A stretch of DNA of 21,977 nt, taken from positions 1-21,977 of the forward strand of contig QANT01001614.1 in assembly GCA_003254885.1 (NCBI GenBank), in the 5' to 3' direction. Position 1 is the first letter of the stretch. Each line of letters begins with the position of its first letter. Both the position numbers and the translations under genes were made by a program. The notes beneath the pieces were generated by a model. That model did no database searches and was not told where the DNA came from. It saw nothing but the letters and a program-made list of their open reading frames with translations. Below are positions 1 to 21,977 of this stretch, one piece after another. The DNA is from Purshia tridentata. Its lineage: Eukaryota; Streptophyta; Magnoliopsida; Rosales; Rosaceae.

Positions 1-475
1 CACGTAGGAATGTAGGATTAAGATTTAAAAAAAAAAAAGAAAAAAGAAAAAAGAAAAATAGAAAAGGACAACTAACATGATACCTTGTTTGGACTCTCTC
101 TGTATGGACACTATGCCCCACCATCAAATCATTTTTTCACCCATATTTTGGATAAACCCTAAAACTATGAAGAGATAACAAAATTTCTTTTAAGAATCGA
201 TTGCAAAGCTGTCAAAAGTATTTTAGAAAGAGATGTTTAAAATCTTGCAGCAAAACAAAATTTTGCCAGATGTCAAGCTCTTTTATCAATTTTTTATTTT
301 GATATAGAATTTATCAAAGGAGAACAAAATTCTCTTCCAGATTTTCTCACACAAGAGTTTTTACAGGGAAAATGAGTAAGAAGGTCTTTCCTTCTTCAAA
401 AGAGTCTTATGCTTAAACACCATCTCCTCAAATTTCTGACTCTCAACATCAAAACTAAAGGATATGATATGTCTC
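1..475 (+). repeat. Direct repeat module, copy A (may extend left of the window)
   Basis: This stretch aligns almost end to end with 3331-3771. Both copies begin with a GTAGGA(A)T-type sequence and an A-rich tract, continue through a shared non-coding-looking 100 bp, and then enter the RNase H end and the first codons of the next ORF. By eye roughly nine in ten bases agree. Alignment fades after about 475. The left end is cut by the window edge. Confidence 0.85.
175..375 (+). pseudogene. RNase H-domain C-terminal remnant, copy A
   Basis: The frame beginning at 175 reads the end of a pararetrovirus-type RNase H domain, including RIDCK and, further on, NSLPDF, which lies near the polyprotein C-terminus in caulimovirid-like elements. 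It is broken by an in-frame TAA at 238-240 and ends at a TGA at 373-375. Nothing of the polymerase core lies upstream; the preceding 170 bp are A-rich and not recognisably coding. Confidence 0.6.
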
Positions 476-1343
476 TTGGAGAACAGCCTCCAACTATTAT
501 CTTCAAAGTTTATTATAAGGTCATGAAAACTCTTTTTGACCCAAAAGCTATTGCAACAAACCCCAAGGATACACTCTTTTGCTTGAAATCGATAACAGTA
601 GAGCAAACATTAGTATTCTCAAAACTATCCTCAAGAATAAAGTTGACCTTCTAAGTGAATGAAAGCTCGTTGACGCTGTTCCAGCCACTAAAATACAAAA
701 CCAACAGTTAAGTTATATTTTCGAATAACCCAATGGCAATGTTGGAATAAAATTTACAAATAAAGATAAAAAAATAATTTTAAACAATTATACCACTTCT
801 TGAAAGTCAACTTTTGACTTAGAGCAAGGGTCAAAGAAATTTACCTAATCAAAATTGGTCTCAAGTGTAAATTAAGACTTTACAAATCTAAATATTAATA
901 AAAATACTAATAAATCCTCAAGTGATGAATCAGAAATACAAAAGTTGACATGTAAACATACCCATTTAAAGGAAATCTTAACCGATAAGATTCTTCAAAC
1001 CTTTTATTAAGAAGACGAACCAAGTTCACCCACTTTGTCTTCTATGGTAGACAATGCAGACCCACAAATCTTTACTATTATTAAATAAGATTTCAAAATA
1101 GACAAAGATTATTTACGCACTGAATACTTTTCAAAACAAAATAAAGAAAAGAGAAAATGGTTTTCAGAAAATTTTGACAAACCACAAATGCAAGAAAACT
1201 ATTATGAATTTTTAAATAAGCACAAAATTCAAGTTTTCTTTTTCAAATGGTTTCGAATTTATTGTGAAGACAACAAAATAATCCACCCATTTCCCAAAAC
1301 CATTCAAACCTCTAGTAAAACTACAAAAACTTGGCTAACCTGA
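376..1343 (+). pseudogene. Decayed downstream ORF of the viral-like element, copy A
   Basis: After the RNase H remnant the sequence carries broken pieces of the ORF that follows pol in this element family. A short open stretch lies at 409-654. A readable C-terminal block lies at about 1090-1343; it is rich in aromatic and lysine residues (FFFKWFRIYC) and ends at TGA 1341-1343. Stops and frameshifts separate the pieces, so this is a pseudogene. The function of this ORF in related elements is not settled and I assign none. Confidence 0.45.
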
Positions 1344-1870
1344 AACAAAGTAATTGAGTCAAAGAGACCACCAGATGCAGCGAGGCATTGAGAAAAATAA
1401 TTAGACAAAAGTTTAAACACGAATCTTTAGCTCAATTCTGTAATTTCAATAAAGACCAGAAAATAAACCAGAAATAAGTGCAAATACTCAATTTTTATTA
1501 TTAATAAAAAACTACCCTGGCCGCCTTCACAAAGTTTGGTTTAAATAGGCGAAACCCTAAAACAAAAATCATAGAACCTGAATTTTTCCAAAAAAGGCAA
1601 AAATCAAGTTTGAGCCACAAAAGGCTAGAAATAAGCATAATAAATAAGACAGAATCGACGAAAATCAATTCTGACTTTTACAACTAAAAGTATACCAAAA
1701 ATAAAAGTTTGCTAAAACAGCAAAAACGCGCTTTTCGAGGCTCAGATGATGGAATTTATCCGAAAAGCGATGCACATCATAGAAAAGCTATGAGTATTGC
1801 TCACCACGCCGTTTCCCATCAAAAACGCCTACTCAAACACACAAATCCGCCTAAAATCCGTCCAAACCCA
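1344..1870 (+). other. Non-coding leader/intergenic-like stretch of the element
   Basis: There is no convincing ORF here. The stretch lies between a downstream-ORF C-terminus and an upstream-ORF N-terminus of the same element family, which is where a viral intergenic region or an LTR would sit. A TATA-like TTTAAATAGG occurs near 1540. I saw no terminal TG...CA boundaries and no tRNA-complementary primer site. Promoter activity is a guess. Confidence 0.35.
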
Positions 1871-1872
1871 AA

Positions 1873-2388
1873 TTGCTAGCAACACTCCAAGTGTCTAGTA
1901 GAAATAAAGGCTACTTCCACTCCCATTTCTCCATGAAACAATTTGCCATTTCCTCCACGGCATCACCACCTATGGAAAAACTTTCCCTAACAATAAGGTC
2001 AAGTGTTATAAAAGCTTCTCCTTATAAAACCATGACTACTTTAGATTCTTACAAAGAAATTTCCCCAAAAGATCTAAAAAAAATTATGGAACAAAATAAT
2101 TTTACCAACCAATATCTAAAATCAATGAGAGACCAACTTGATAAGATTAAAGCTTTAATCAAAGGAGACAACCCCACAAATTCTTCCAAAGGCAAAAAAA
2201 TTTCTATAATCAAGCCTTTTGACTTAAGAGAGCATTCAAAACTCAAAGATGATCATGAAATCCTCCAAGAAATAAACAAAAAGTTAGAAAGCCTCCATCT
2301 AACTGAACAAATTCTCCAAACAAAAATATTTGAGAGTAATTATCCAAAATTCTCAAGATTCGGACTCAAAGGATCTTCAAATCAATAA
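1873..2388 (+). pseudogene. N-terminal ORF of the viral-like element (up to 171 aa)
   Basis: An open frame of up to 171 codons. Internal ATGs at 1933 and 2032 are alternative starts, and the recognisable part begins near 2032. The protein is lysine-rich, charged and probably helical, with a DSYKEIS-type start and repeated polar heptad-like stretches consistent with a coiled coil. It matches the small protein preceding the coat/Gag-like domain in plant caulimovirid-like polyproteins. It ends at a TAA directly before the coat-like remnant, so it is either a separate ORF or a polyprotein truncated by a stop. It is the longest undamaged part of the element. Confidence 0.45.
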
Positions 2389-2389
2389 A

Positions 2390-2580
2390 ATGAAAACTAA
2401 ACAACCCTATCACCCAAGACCTTCGCTAATAGATCTACAATTTGAAACAAGGCAAAAATTTACGCATTCAACATTCCATGGATCCAATCTTTATGAATGA
2501 AATATCGATGGAATGAGTGAATATCAAATAATCCAACATATGAGTGAAATGCTAATGGCAACAAATACCGTGTTGAGTTT
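2390..2580 (+). pseudogene. Coat/Gag-like domain fragment, truncated
   Basis: The fragment reads the beginning of the capsid-type domain of the same family; its recognisable word is NIDGMSEYQ. An in-frame TGA at 2498-2500 interrupts it. Similarity stops abruptly near 2580, where an unrelated sequence begins. No zinc knuckle, protease or polymerase follows. Confidence 0.5.
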
Positions 2581-3330
2581 TCTTTTCCTCTTTTTTATTA
2601 TAACCTTGTAGGCTTAACCGTCAGTCTGAGGAGCCTTTGAAGTTGGAACATGCAAGGTATGCAGACTATCGTGTCATCAGACAAACAAGCCACAGTGTCA
2701 AAATTCAGAGTCAGTACGTCACTATTTCACTTTTTGATAAATGGGTCACATGACTTATATTGGTTCAGCTTACCCAATTGTATAATCTAAATATATTTTC
2801 TACAACAAATAATTTTTAAAATTTATGTTTAGCCATTACTTAAGAAGATAGGAGCCTAATACATCAAAGGATGAAATGTGTATTATATGATTATTGTAAA
2901 TATAATTACAGTTTACATAGCATAAGTACAAAACAATGTTAGAGCATTTTCTTGCAAATTCAAGCTGTAGGTGTAATTGCTTTGAGTTGGAATTTAGGGT
3001 TGTCATCCATCACAATCTTACTTATTAAAAGGAATTGGGATTGTTGTGAACCTCCTTTTTAACTGTGTAGCTGACAGACAGTTTAGCAAGCTTTGGACAT
3101 GCATTGCTTGAATTTTCTTTTCTTTTCCTTTCCTTTGGTTGTAGGCCTTAGGCTGACCCCTTATATATACACTTATACCAACACAACTAAAGAGGCTGCA
3201 TGTGTAAATAATCAATTGAAAAAGAAAATCCGTAAGTGAAATGAAAACGAAAACATTGGTCATAATTTAGGATATATCATATATCATATTATTTAGATAT
3301 CATCTGCAAATCGATATAAAATTCATGTAC
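2581..3330. other. Unassigned stretch between viral-like fragments
   Basis: This 750-bp stretch breaks the element between its coat-like fragment and repeat copy B. I recognise no domain on either strand. A short open reading of about 40 codons (near 2625-2755) matches no family I know. TATATATA near 3164 and AT-rich palindromic TATCATATATCATAT near 3273 are the only visible motifs. It may be host DNA or a later insertion; no clear terminal repeats were seen. Confidence 0.4.
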
Positions 3331-3771
3331 AATCATGTAGGAATATAGGATTAAGATTTTTTAAAAAAATAAAAAATAAAAAACGAAAAAATAAAAAAGG
3401 AAAATAGAAAAGGACAACTAACATGATACCTTGTTTGGACTCTCTTTGTACGGACACTATGCCCCACCATCAAATTATTTTTCCACCCATATTTTGGATA
3501 AACCCTAAAACTATGAAGAGATAACAAAGTTTCTTTTAAAAATCGATTGCAAAGCTGCCAAAAGTGTTTTAGAAAGAGATGTTCAAAATCTTGCAACAAA
3601 ACAAATTTTTGCTAAATGGCAAGCTCTCTTATCAATTTTGGGTTTTGATATAGAATTTATCAAAGAAGAACAAAATTCCCTTCCAGATTTTCACACAAGA
3701 GTTTTTATAGGGAAAATGAATAAGAAGGTCTCTCCTTCATTAAAAGAGTCTTATGCTCAAACACCATTTCA
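3331..3771 (+). repeat. Direct repeat module, copy B
   Basis: This is the second copy of the module at 1-475, in the same orientation and offset by about 3.33 kb. The junction between the A-rich tract and the coding remnant is the same in both copies. The internal deletion that removed the reverse transcriptase core therefore predates the duplication. Confidence 0.85.
3521..3715 (+). pseudogene. RNase H-domain C-terminal remnant, copy B
   Basis: This is homologous to 175-375. It lacks the in-frame stop seen in copy A at the corresponding site. It is 2 bases shorter than copy A in the TTTTC-CACAC stretch near 3690, which changes the frame before the domain end. The next ORF therefore appears fused to it in an open frame that runs from 3638 to 3865. 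Confidence 0.6.
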
Positions 3772-4333
3772 TCAAATCTCAAAAGGCATGCCAAGCACAT
3801 CTCAAAGTTATGTTAATGTCCTTGGACAACAAATTCCAATGGCAAACTCCTTTCAAATATTATAACGGCCACCTCTTCTTAAAAATTTAGTTGAAAATTC
3901 AAAACAAGAAAAAAGTTTTTATTTTGTCAAAACTTCAGCTAAAGTAATCTTTTTTATTGAAGATGAGATCCCTAATATGGATCCATATACAATTTTGAAA
4001 AAACTTACCTACCCAAACTTCTTTATAGGTCCCAGTCTTCTTTACACTCAAAAATTTTATAAATTTATTTTAGTAGATACTGATTCTATTGTGATAACTC
4101 ACAATTGAATCCAGGACCAAATTACTCATTCAAAAATTCAAATTAAGAAAGTTCTTTTTCTTAGTGATTGTGGTCAACATCCTAATACTATGAAAAAGTT
4201 TTCTCAAAAATTCTCCCCTCAACATTTTTCTTATTGGGATTATGTGGATACGTGGCAAAATATATATTTCCTGCAAAACAAAACTCGCCAGCACTCTTGG
4301 TTCATTTTCTTCTATAATTTGGTTAAGATTTGA
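3717..4333 (+). pseudogene. Downstream ORF N-terminal half of the viral-like element, copy B
   Basis: The remnant starts with MNKKVSPS and is broken by a stop at 3863-3865. It continues open from about 3866 to a TGA at 4106-4108, then on to a TGA at 4331-4333. The later block contains words such as YWDYVDTW and QHSWFIFF, which recur in the ORF after pol in plant caulimovirid-like elements. Copy A preserves the C-terminal half of this ORF and copy B the N-terminal half. Confidence 0.5.
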
Positions 4334-4786
4334 TAGGTTAAAAGTTAGGTCAAAATTAAGAAGAAAGATTGAAAAATTTGGGACAAAATTGACAATTTTT
4401 TCCTTCATTCAACGGATATTTATGAAATTTTAACGGAATGAACAAAAATGGCAAACGGTAGATAAGTCGTAGATCAAAGTGGAGAAGAAAAAAATTCATG
4501 AACCAAACCGAGATATATGGAACAATAAGTGGACTATTTTGGTAATTTTCCCTTAATAAATATATAGTGTCTAATTGTTATCAAATCTTCTTGTTTATTT
4601 GAAAACAATTATTTTTAATTTGGATTACTTTTTAGATGTGATATTTAAACAGTGATCTAGAAAAGCAATTGCAATCATGAGGCTACACTACAGAGTGCAT
4701 AAAAAATATATATAAATTTAAAAGATAGATTAAGAAAAATAACTAGGTATTTTTCTTAATTTATATATTCTTAAAACCAAACGGGT
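4334..4786. other. Unassigned AT-rich stretch; left edge of tandem unit 1 near 4640
   Basis: No gene is seen. From about 4640 onward the sequence begins to align with about 12795 onward, marking the left edge of the duplicated glucosidase unit. The part before it (4334-4600) looks like a decayed repeat and includes a TTTGGTAATTTTCCC-type end. I cannot name the family. Confidence 0.45.
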
Positions 4787-5380
4787 TAAGGAGAAAAGGA
4801 AACGGATTTAATCGTCGGCCAATTAGGGGCAGGGCCACTTGGAATTTTGGTTGGGCAGATAAATTGTCATCATCCTTTGCAGCCTGATAGTACCATGATC
4901 CAGTAATGAACAAAAAGATTGCTAGTGTTGGAGTCAAATTAAGTTTATAATTTTTTCTTAGAAAATAAAAAAAAATGTGATAGGTATGTATACATATACT
5001 TAGTAAATGAGTGAGAGCTTCTCTTGTGCAAAAGCTCTAATACGGAAATTATGCGGAAGTCCATTAAATTTATAATATAAAAAAAATACAACAACTTGAC
5101 TATACATTTTTTAATAGACTTCCGTACAAATTTTATATGAAACTTATGCATAAGAGAAACTTCGTATTTGTGCAAGAAATAAAAACAAAAGAAATGGAAT
5201 TAGTACCACCGAACATACTAGGCTACTAGCTAGCAAGCCTATCATTTCTGGACCCAAAAAAAAACACACAGAGATGGGTGACTGGTGAGGATAAGAAAAA
5301 GGCGACCATTCACATCTTTTCCAATTCTTTGGCTATTAAAAGGTATGGCACTTTCCTAACGTTTTGTCCAGTAGCAATCA
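4787..5380 (+). promoter_or_regulatory. Upstream region of glucosidase gene 1
   Basis: Blocks conserved with the gene 2 upstream region support a regulatory role. About 4787-4910 matches about 13556-13660, and 5190-5329 matches 13708-13862, ending in a (C)CAATTCTT block. From 5330 to the start codon the two genes differ completely. Gene 1 has GGCTATTAAAAGG at about 5331-5343, a possible TATA-like element roughly 40 bp before the ATG; the transcription start is unknown. A MITE splits this region at 5012-5166. Confidence 0.45.
5012..5166. mobile_element. MITE-like foldback insertion in the gene 1 promoter
   Basis: The two ends are inverted copies of each other over about 50 bp: GAGAGCTTCTCTTGTGC at the left, and the complement of a GCATAAGAGAAACTTC end at the right, each followed inward by CGGAAGTC(C/T)ATTAA. 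The homologous position in the gene 2 promoter, near 13681-13690, reads straight through and is the empty site. I could not fix the target-site duplication, so the superfamily is open. Confidence 0.65.
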
Positions 5381-12344
<6,964 letters not shown>

Positions 12345-12944
12345 ATTTTGTGTTACATTATATAGTTTCACAATTACGTAGTGTTCAAATGTTTTTTATA
12401 TTTCTATACAAATTGTGTTGTATAATTGTCTTGCTATATGATTATATCCATCACTTCAAGCATTTTGTAAAAAAAAAAAAAAACATATGGATATCCAATC
12501 CAAAACAAATTCTTTTCTTGCTTCTTGGTTAATGTTAGACATTTTCAGTCAACAGTATCATTTATAACATTTCTTTTAGGTTCAGTAATTGACCAGTTGA
12601 TGAGTTGACAATCTACAAGCATTTTTAGGCCTTACAAAAGTACTTCAAACAAATACTCTAATTTATTACCCAAATTATCCATTGATTCATTTTTAAGTTT
12701 TGAGTCTTGTGATCATATGATCTAAATTAATGGCCCAACTTAAAATCTTAGGATAGTTTCGGACAAAAATTGCTGAGGAGAGGATTCGAGTCCATTTAAG
12801 TGGTGATTTAAAAAATGAGCGATTGCAGTAATGAGATTATATAGCAAAGTGCATAATCAGAATAATAATAAAAAATGTCAAAGTAAATCATAGATCGAGA
12901 AAGATACCTAGCCATTTTTCTTAATTTAAATATTCTTAATTACA
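12345..12944. other. 3' flank of gene 1 and junction of the tandem units
   Basis: This holds the 3' flank of gene 1, including an A-tract at about 12468-12483 that is also present after gene 2. Similarity to the gene 2 flank ends near 12670 (AATACTCTAATTT). From about 12795 the sequence matches the left edge of unit 1. The join between the two units therefore lies within 12670-12795. No gene is seen. Confidence 0.6.
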
Positions 12945-13550
12945 GGCATGTTTACTTGGCCATAATTGGAATTAGATATGTATTGAAATAAATTGTATTG
13001 ATGATTAATCGGGATGAATAGTAATCAGAATGAGCTGTAATCAGAATTAAACATTCTTATTAACATGTTTACTAATTATTAAGAATCAGAATGAAAATAA
13101 AGCTGATTCTCGTAAACATGTTTACTAACTGGTAGGAATCAGATTCAAAACCAGTTTGATTACTAATATGCCCTTATACAAAATGCACAATTTTTAGAAA
13201 TATAAAACTTACTAAAAATTACTAAAGAATTACTATAGGGTTTTGGGATTTTTTGTTGAGGTCACTTTTGGATATGCAACCAAATTGCGAGAGTAGTTTT
13301 GGAATCAAAACTTATATTCCCTTTCTCACCTATTCATTCCAGACCCTCTCCACCCCACCGTAATTGAATTCTTCCAACACTAGGGATTGAATTCCCAAAT
13401 GAACGTGGGCCCCACCATTTTTTTTTTCTTTTCAAAGTTTAATTAATATGGAAAAGACAATAGAAATCATTTTCAAATCTAAATAAACATATGAATGAAA
13501 ATGATTTTCATTATTGCCTTTTTTCCGATTACGGATTAGTAAACATGGCC
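12945..13550. mobile_element. Non-autonomous DNA element upstream of gene 2 (hAT-like ends)
   Basis: The left end GGCATGTTTACTTGG is mirrored at the right by TTAGTAAACATGGCC, with AATCGGAA/GGAATT-type similarity continuing inward. The word CATGTTTACTAA recurs inside (about 13063 and 13117), so the element may itself be composite. The corresponding position in the gene 1 upstream region (around 4775) has no insertion. No transposase ORF is present and the target duplication is not clear. Confidence 0.6.
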
Positions 13551-13923
13551 CAAAAGGGTTAAGGACAAATGGAAACGGATTTCACTGTCGTCCAATTAGG
13601 GGCAAGGCCACTTAGGAATTTGGCTTTGCAGCGTGACAGTACCACGATCCAATAATGAACGAACAGTTATACTTAGTAAATGAGTATGTGCAAGAAATAA
13701 AAAACAAAAGAAATGGATTTAGTACCACCGGTCATACTAGGCTACTAGCTACCAAGCCTAGCATTTCTGGACCCGAAAAAAAAAAAAAAAANAAAAAAAA
13801 ACCAGAGATGGTGACTGGTGAGGATAAGTAAACGGCGACCACTCACATCTCTTTCAATTCTTAAGCAATTTACTAACTTTAATTTGCCAGAACAACTTAC
13901 TTGCCTCAACTATTAATCAATCA
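13551..13923 (+). promoter_or_regulatory. Upstream region of glucosidase gene 2
   Basis: Conserved blocks shared with gene 1 (ATTAGGGGCA...GGCCACTT; ACTAGGCTACTAGCT; GTGACTGGTGAGGATAAG) end near 13862. The last 60 bp before the ATG differ from gene 1 and have no obvious TATA box. An A-tract at about 13777-13800 contains one undetermined base at 13792. Confidence 0.45.
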
Positions 13924-18888
<4,965 letters not shown>

Positions 18889-19180
18889 ATTTTATGTTAC
18901 TATATAGTTTCACAATTATGTAGTGTTGTATAATTGTATTGCTCTCTCCATCACTTCAAGCATTTTGTAAAATTAAAAAAAAAAAAAAAAGAGCATATGG
19001 ATATCCAATCCAAAACAAATTCTTTTCTTGGTTAATTGTAGACATTTTTAGTCAACAGTATCATTTATAACATTTCTTTTAGGTTCAATAACTGACCAGT
19101 TGATGAGTTATGCTTTTGACAGTTTAAAGCATTTTTAAGCCTTACAAAAACACTTCAAACAAATACTCTAATTTGTCGCT

Positions 19181-19182
<2 letters not shown>
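18889..19182. other. 3' flank of gene 2; right edge of tandem unit 2 near 19175
   Basis: This matches the gene 1 3' flank (CATATGGATATCCAATCC, TTTCTTTTAGGTTCA) up to AATACTCTAATTTG. It includes an A-tract at about 18975-18990. No further gene is seen. Confidence 0.6.

Positions 19183-19249
<67 letters not shown>
19183..19249. repeat. (CT)n microsatellite, about 33 repeats
   Basis: An uninterrupted CT dinucleotide run lies immediately beyond the right edge of the duplicated glucosidase unit. Such a tract is likely to vary in length between individuals. Confidence 0.97.
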
Positions 19250-19251
<2 letters not shown>

Positions 19252-20119
19252 GATCCTTGTTGGAGCTGGTCGGCCTCCAGATCATAGATTAGAAACTTTC
19301 GATTTGGAGGTCGGCAAGCTCACCGGCCTCCCTCTCCGTTAGGTAAGAGTCCTACGAGAGAGAGAGAGAAATCCGACCGCCAACGATAAGGACGGTGGCA
19401 GGTGAAAAAGGCCAGCAAGGGCATGTTGCGTGGTTTTTGTTTTGCTTTGTCAGTTTTTTTTATTGTCCTTTATGATAATTTTGTTTTAAGTTATTTCTAT
19501 TATTTCACAAAATTGTTAGGAAATGTGTAATGAGAGAAATGGTGTACACATAGCAACCCTCATTCTAATTTGGTTAATTATTTACAAGATATCATTAGCC
19601 AAATTTACAAGGATATAATAGAATGAGACCTAAATAATTTACAATTTAGATCATCTTACAATTGTTGGCCCTAAAATTAAACCTCTTAGCCAGGACAAAA
19701 GTTTAATGCATTTACAACTCTTAGACCTAACAACTGTGAGGCCAAGAGGAAAGGAACTAGTTCTCAATATGTTGCGTATGAACAAAAACTATGAGGCCGA
19801 GAGTAAAGGGAACTAGTTCTCAATATGTTGATATCAGTATGAACCAAAAATAAAAAATGAGATAAGCTATGGGAATGCATTGGCCATAAGTTCACACAAC
19901 CATAGCATGTTCAGGCTTGACATAACCATTCAAAGCCAATGAAATACAAGAGCAATATAGATAAAAGTATTCCAATGACTACAATCTTCACTAGTCAAAA
20001 AAAGAACCAAGTCAACTCAAGAACACTACAAGTCGGCAACTAGTTGCGAAAATTCACGATTACTAATGAAAAAGCAACTGAACATCATAATTTTAGACGA
20101 AAAACTAGATGATCACTTT
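19250..20119. other. Intergenic region between gene 2 and RPS21 (convergent genes)
   Basis: The first 190 bp (19250-19440) are GC-richer, with repeated GGTCGGC(CTCC) and CGGCCTCC words and a TTAG|GTAAGA donor-like site. This could be a captured fragment of a 5' exon, but I recognise no protein. The rest is AT-rich. The RPS21 3' UTR and polyadenylation site must lie in its right part, but I could not place them. Confidence 0.4.
19733..19849. repeat. Two-copy tandem repeat, period 55 bp
   Basis: GAGGCCAAGAGGAAAG...GAACTAGTTCTCAATATG is followed by GAGGCCGAGAGTAAAGG...GAACTAGTTCTCAATATG. The second copy has a few extra bases (ATATCA) near its end. No function is apparent. Confidence 0.85.
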
Positions 20120-21615
<1,496 letters not shown>

Positions 21616-21977
21616 CTTGGCAACTGAGACTCGACAACTTCTTTCTCAAAGGACACAAGAAAAAAACGGAGAGGGAGAGAGAGAGAGAGAGGTTGGGGAT
21701 GCGGCGCTCAAGTTAAAACTTAAGAAGGGTGTCAAGTGAAGAAAACCTAATACAACGCCGATTTGGGCCTCTTGGGTATAATATGGGCCTATTGGGTTCG
21801 CCGGTTTGTGTTTTATTTGGTAGTCCTTTCCCAAAATGCTTTTTTCATTTTTCAATTTTTTTTTTTATAATGTCGAAATTTCTATCGAAATTAAAATTGC
21901 ATTCCTTACATTCACTTATATTATTATTATAATTTTTGTAATTTTTAATTACATAAAATATTGAGTGTGCAAACTCC
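21616..21977 (-). promoter_or_regulatory. RPS21 5' UTR and promoter region with paired Site II motifs
   Basis: TGGGCCT occurs at 21764-21770 and 21784-21790, 20 bp apart. TGGGCC/T Site II boxes, bound by TCP factors, are a known feature of plant ribosomal-protein and other growth-linked promoters. AAAACCTAA at 21742-21750 is one change from a telo-box (AAACCCTAA), though in the opposite strand sense to the gene. A (GA)n tract at about 21672-21693 lies nearer the start codon, probably in the 5' UTR. The last 100 bp are plain AT-rich sequence. Confidence 0.6.

Larger units (their letters stand above)
1..4333 (+). mobile_element. Degenerate caulimovirid-like (endogenous pararetrovirus) element, rearranged
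   Basis: The region holds fragments of a reverse-transcribing element, all on the + strand. In order they are: the end of an RNase H-like domain (175-375), pieces of a downstream ORF (about 376-1343), a non-coding leader-like stretch (1344-1870), an N-terminal ORF (to 2388), the start of a coat/Gag-like region (2390-2580), an unrelated 750-bp stretch, a second RNase H end (3521-3715) and a second downstream-ORF piece (3717-4333). Key words such as RIDCK and NSLPDF, and NIDGMSEYQ in the coat-like part, match plant endogenous caulimovirid-like polyproteins as I know them. A Ty3/Gypsy-related element is the alternative. I found no LTR pair and no tRNA-Met primer-binding motif. Stops and frameshifts interrupt every domain and the reverse transcriptase core is missing, so it cannot be autonomous. 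Confidence 0.6.

Noticed and set aside
3351-3599. 82-codon open frame on the - strand
   Set aside because: It is antisense to repeat copy B; its Phe/Ser-rich end is just the A-rich tract read in reverse.
12779-12797. GGATTCGAGTCC, resembling a tRNA/SINE B box (also GAGTTCAAACCC near 10049)
   Set aside because: No A box at the right spacing, no cloverleaf fold and no SINE tail. Chance matches are expected in 22 kb.
13792-13792. Single undetermined base inside an A-tract
   Set aside because: Most likely homopolymer sequencing ambiguity; it lies outside any coding exon and has no biological meaning by itself.

Overview
The window looks like nuclear DNA of a flowering plant. It is AT-rich, its genes have many short exons with GT-AG introns, and it carries poly(A)/(CT)n tracts, MITE-like foldback elements and an old pararetrovirus-like remnant. 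The two enzyme genes resemble the BGLU11-like glycoside hydrolase family 1 (GH1) proteins I know from Rosaceae (Prunus/Malus/Pyrus), so a rosaceous tree is my best guess. That is a family-level inference, not proof.

Layout. (1) 1-4333: a decayed, rearranged reverse-transcribing element on the + strand, best matched by caulimovirid-like (endogenous pararetrovirus) polyproteins. It contains two diverged copies of one module (about 1-475 and 3331-3771), each with the end of an RNase H-like domain. A leader, an N-terminal ORF and the start of a coat/Gag-like region lie between them. (2) About 4640-12670 and 12795-19175: a head-to-tail duplication, each unit holding one complete 13-exon GH1 beta-glucosidase gene. 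I reconstructed both open reading frames exon by exon. Each is 1518 nt including the stop (505 aa), with all exon lengths and phases identical, so both copies look intact. Their introns and flanks have since diverged by insertion of small transposons (MITEs) and by local duplication. (3) 19183-20119: a long (CT)n tract, a short GC-richer patch, and otherwise featureless sequence. (4) 20120-21615, - strand: a complete three-exon gene for cytosolic small-subunit ribosomal protein eS21 (82 aa), with two Site II-type TGGGCC motifs upstream. It runs convergently toward the second glucosidase gene.

How the genes relate. The two glucosidases are recent tandem paralogues, secreted by prediction, and likely act on the same class of small glucosides. 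They differ at their proximal promoters, in loops near the active site, and in one striking way: the second copy carries a 250-bp tandem duplication that includes most of exon 12. This creates a possible in-frame 87-nt cassette exon directly after the catalytic nucleophile motif. The ribosomal protein gene is an unrelated housekeeping neighbour. I found no unknown multi-gene system. The most interesting signals are the exon-12 duplication, the dated series of MITE insertions that the tandem duplication exposes, and the odd module order in the viral remnant.
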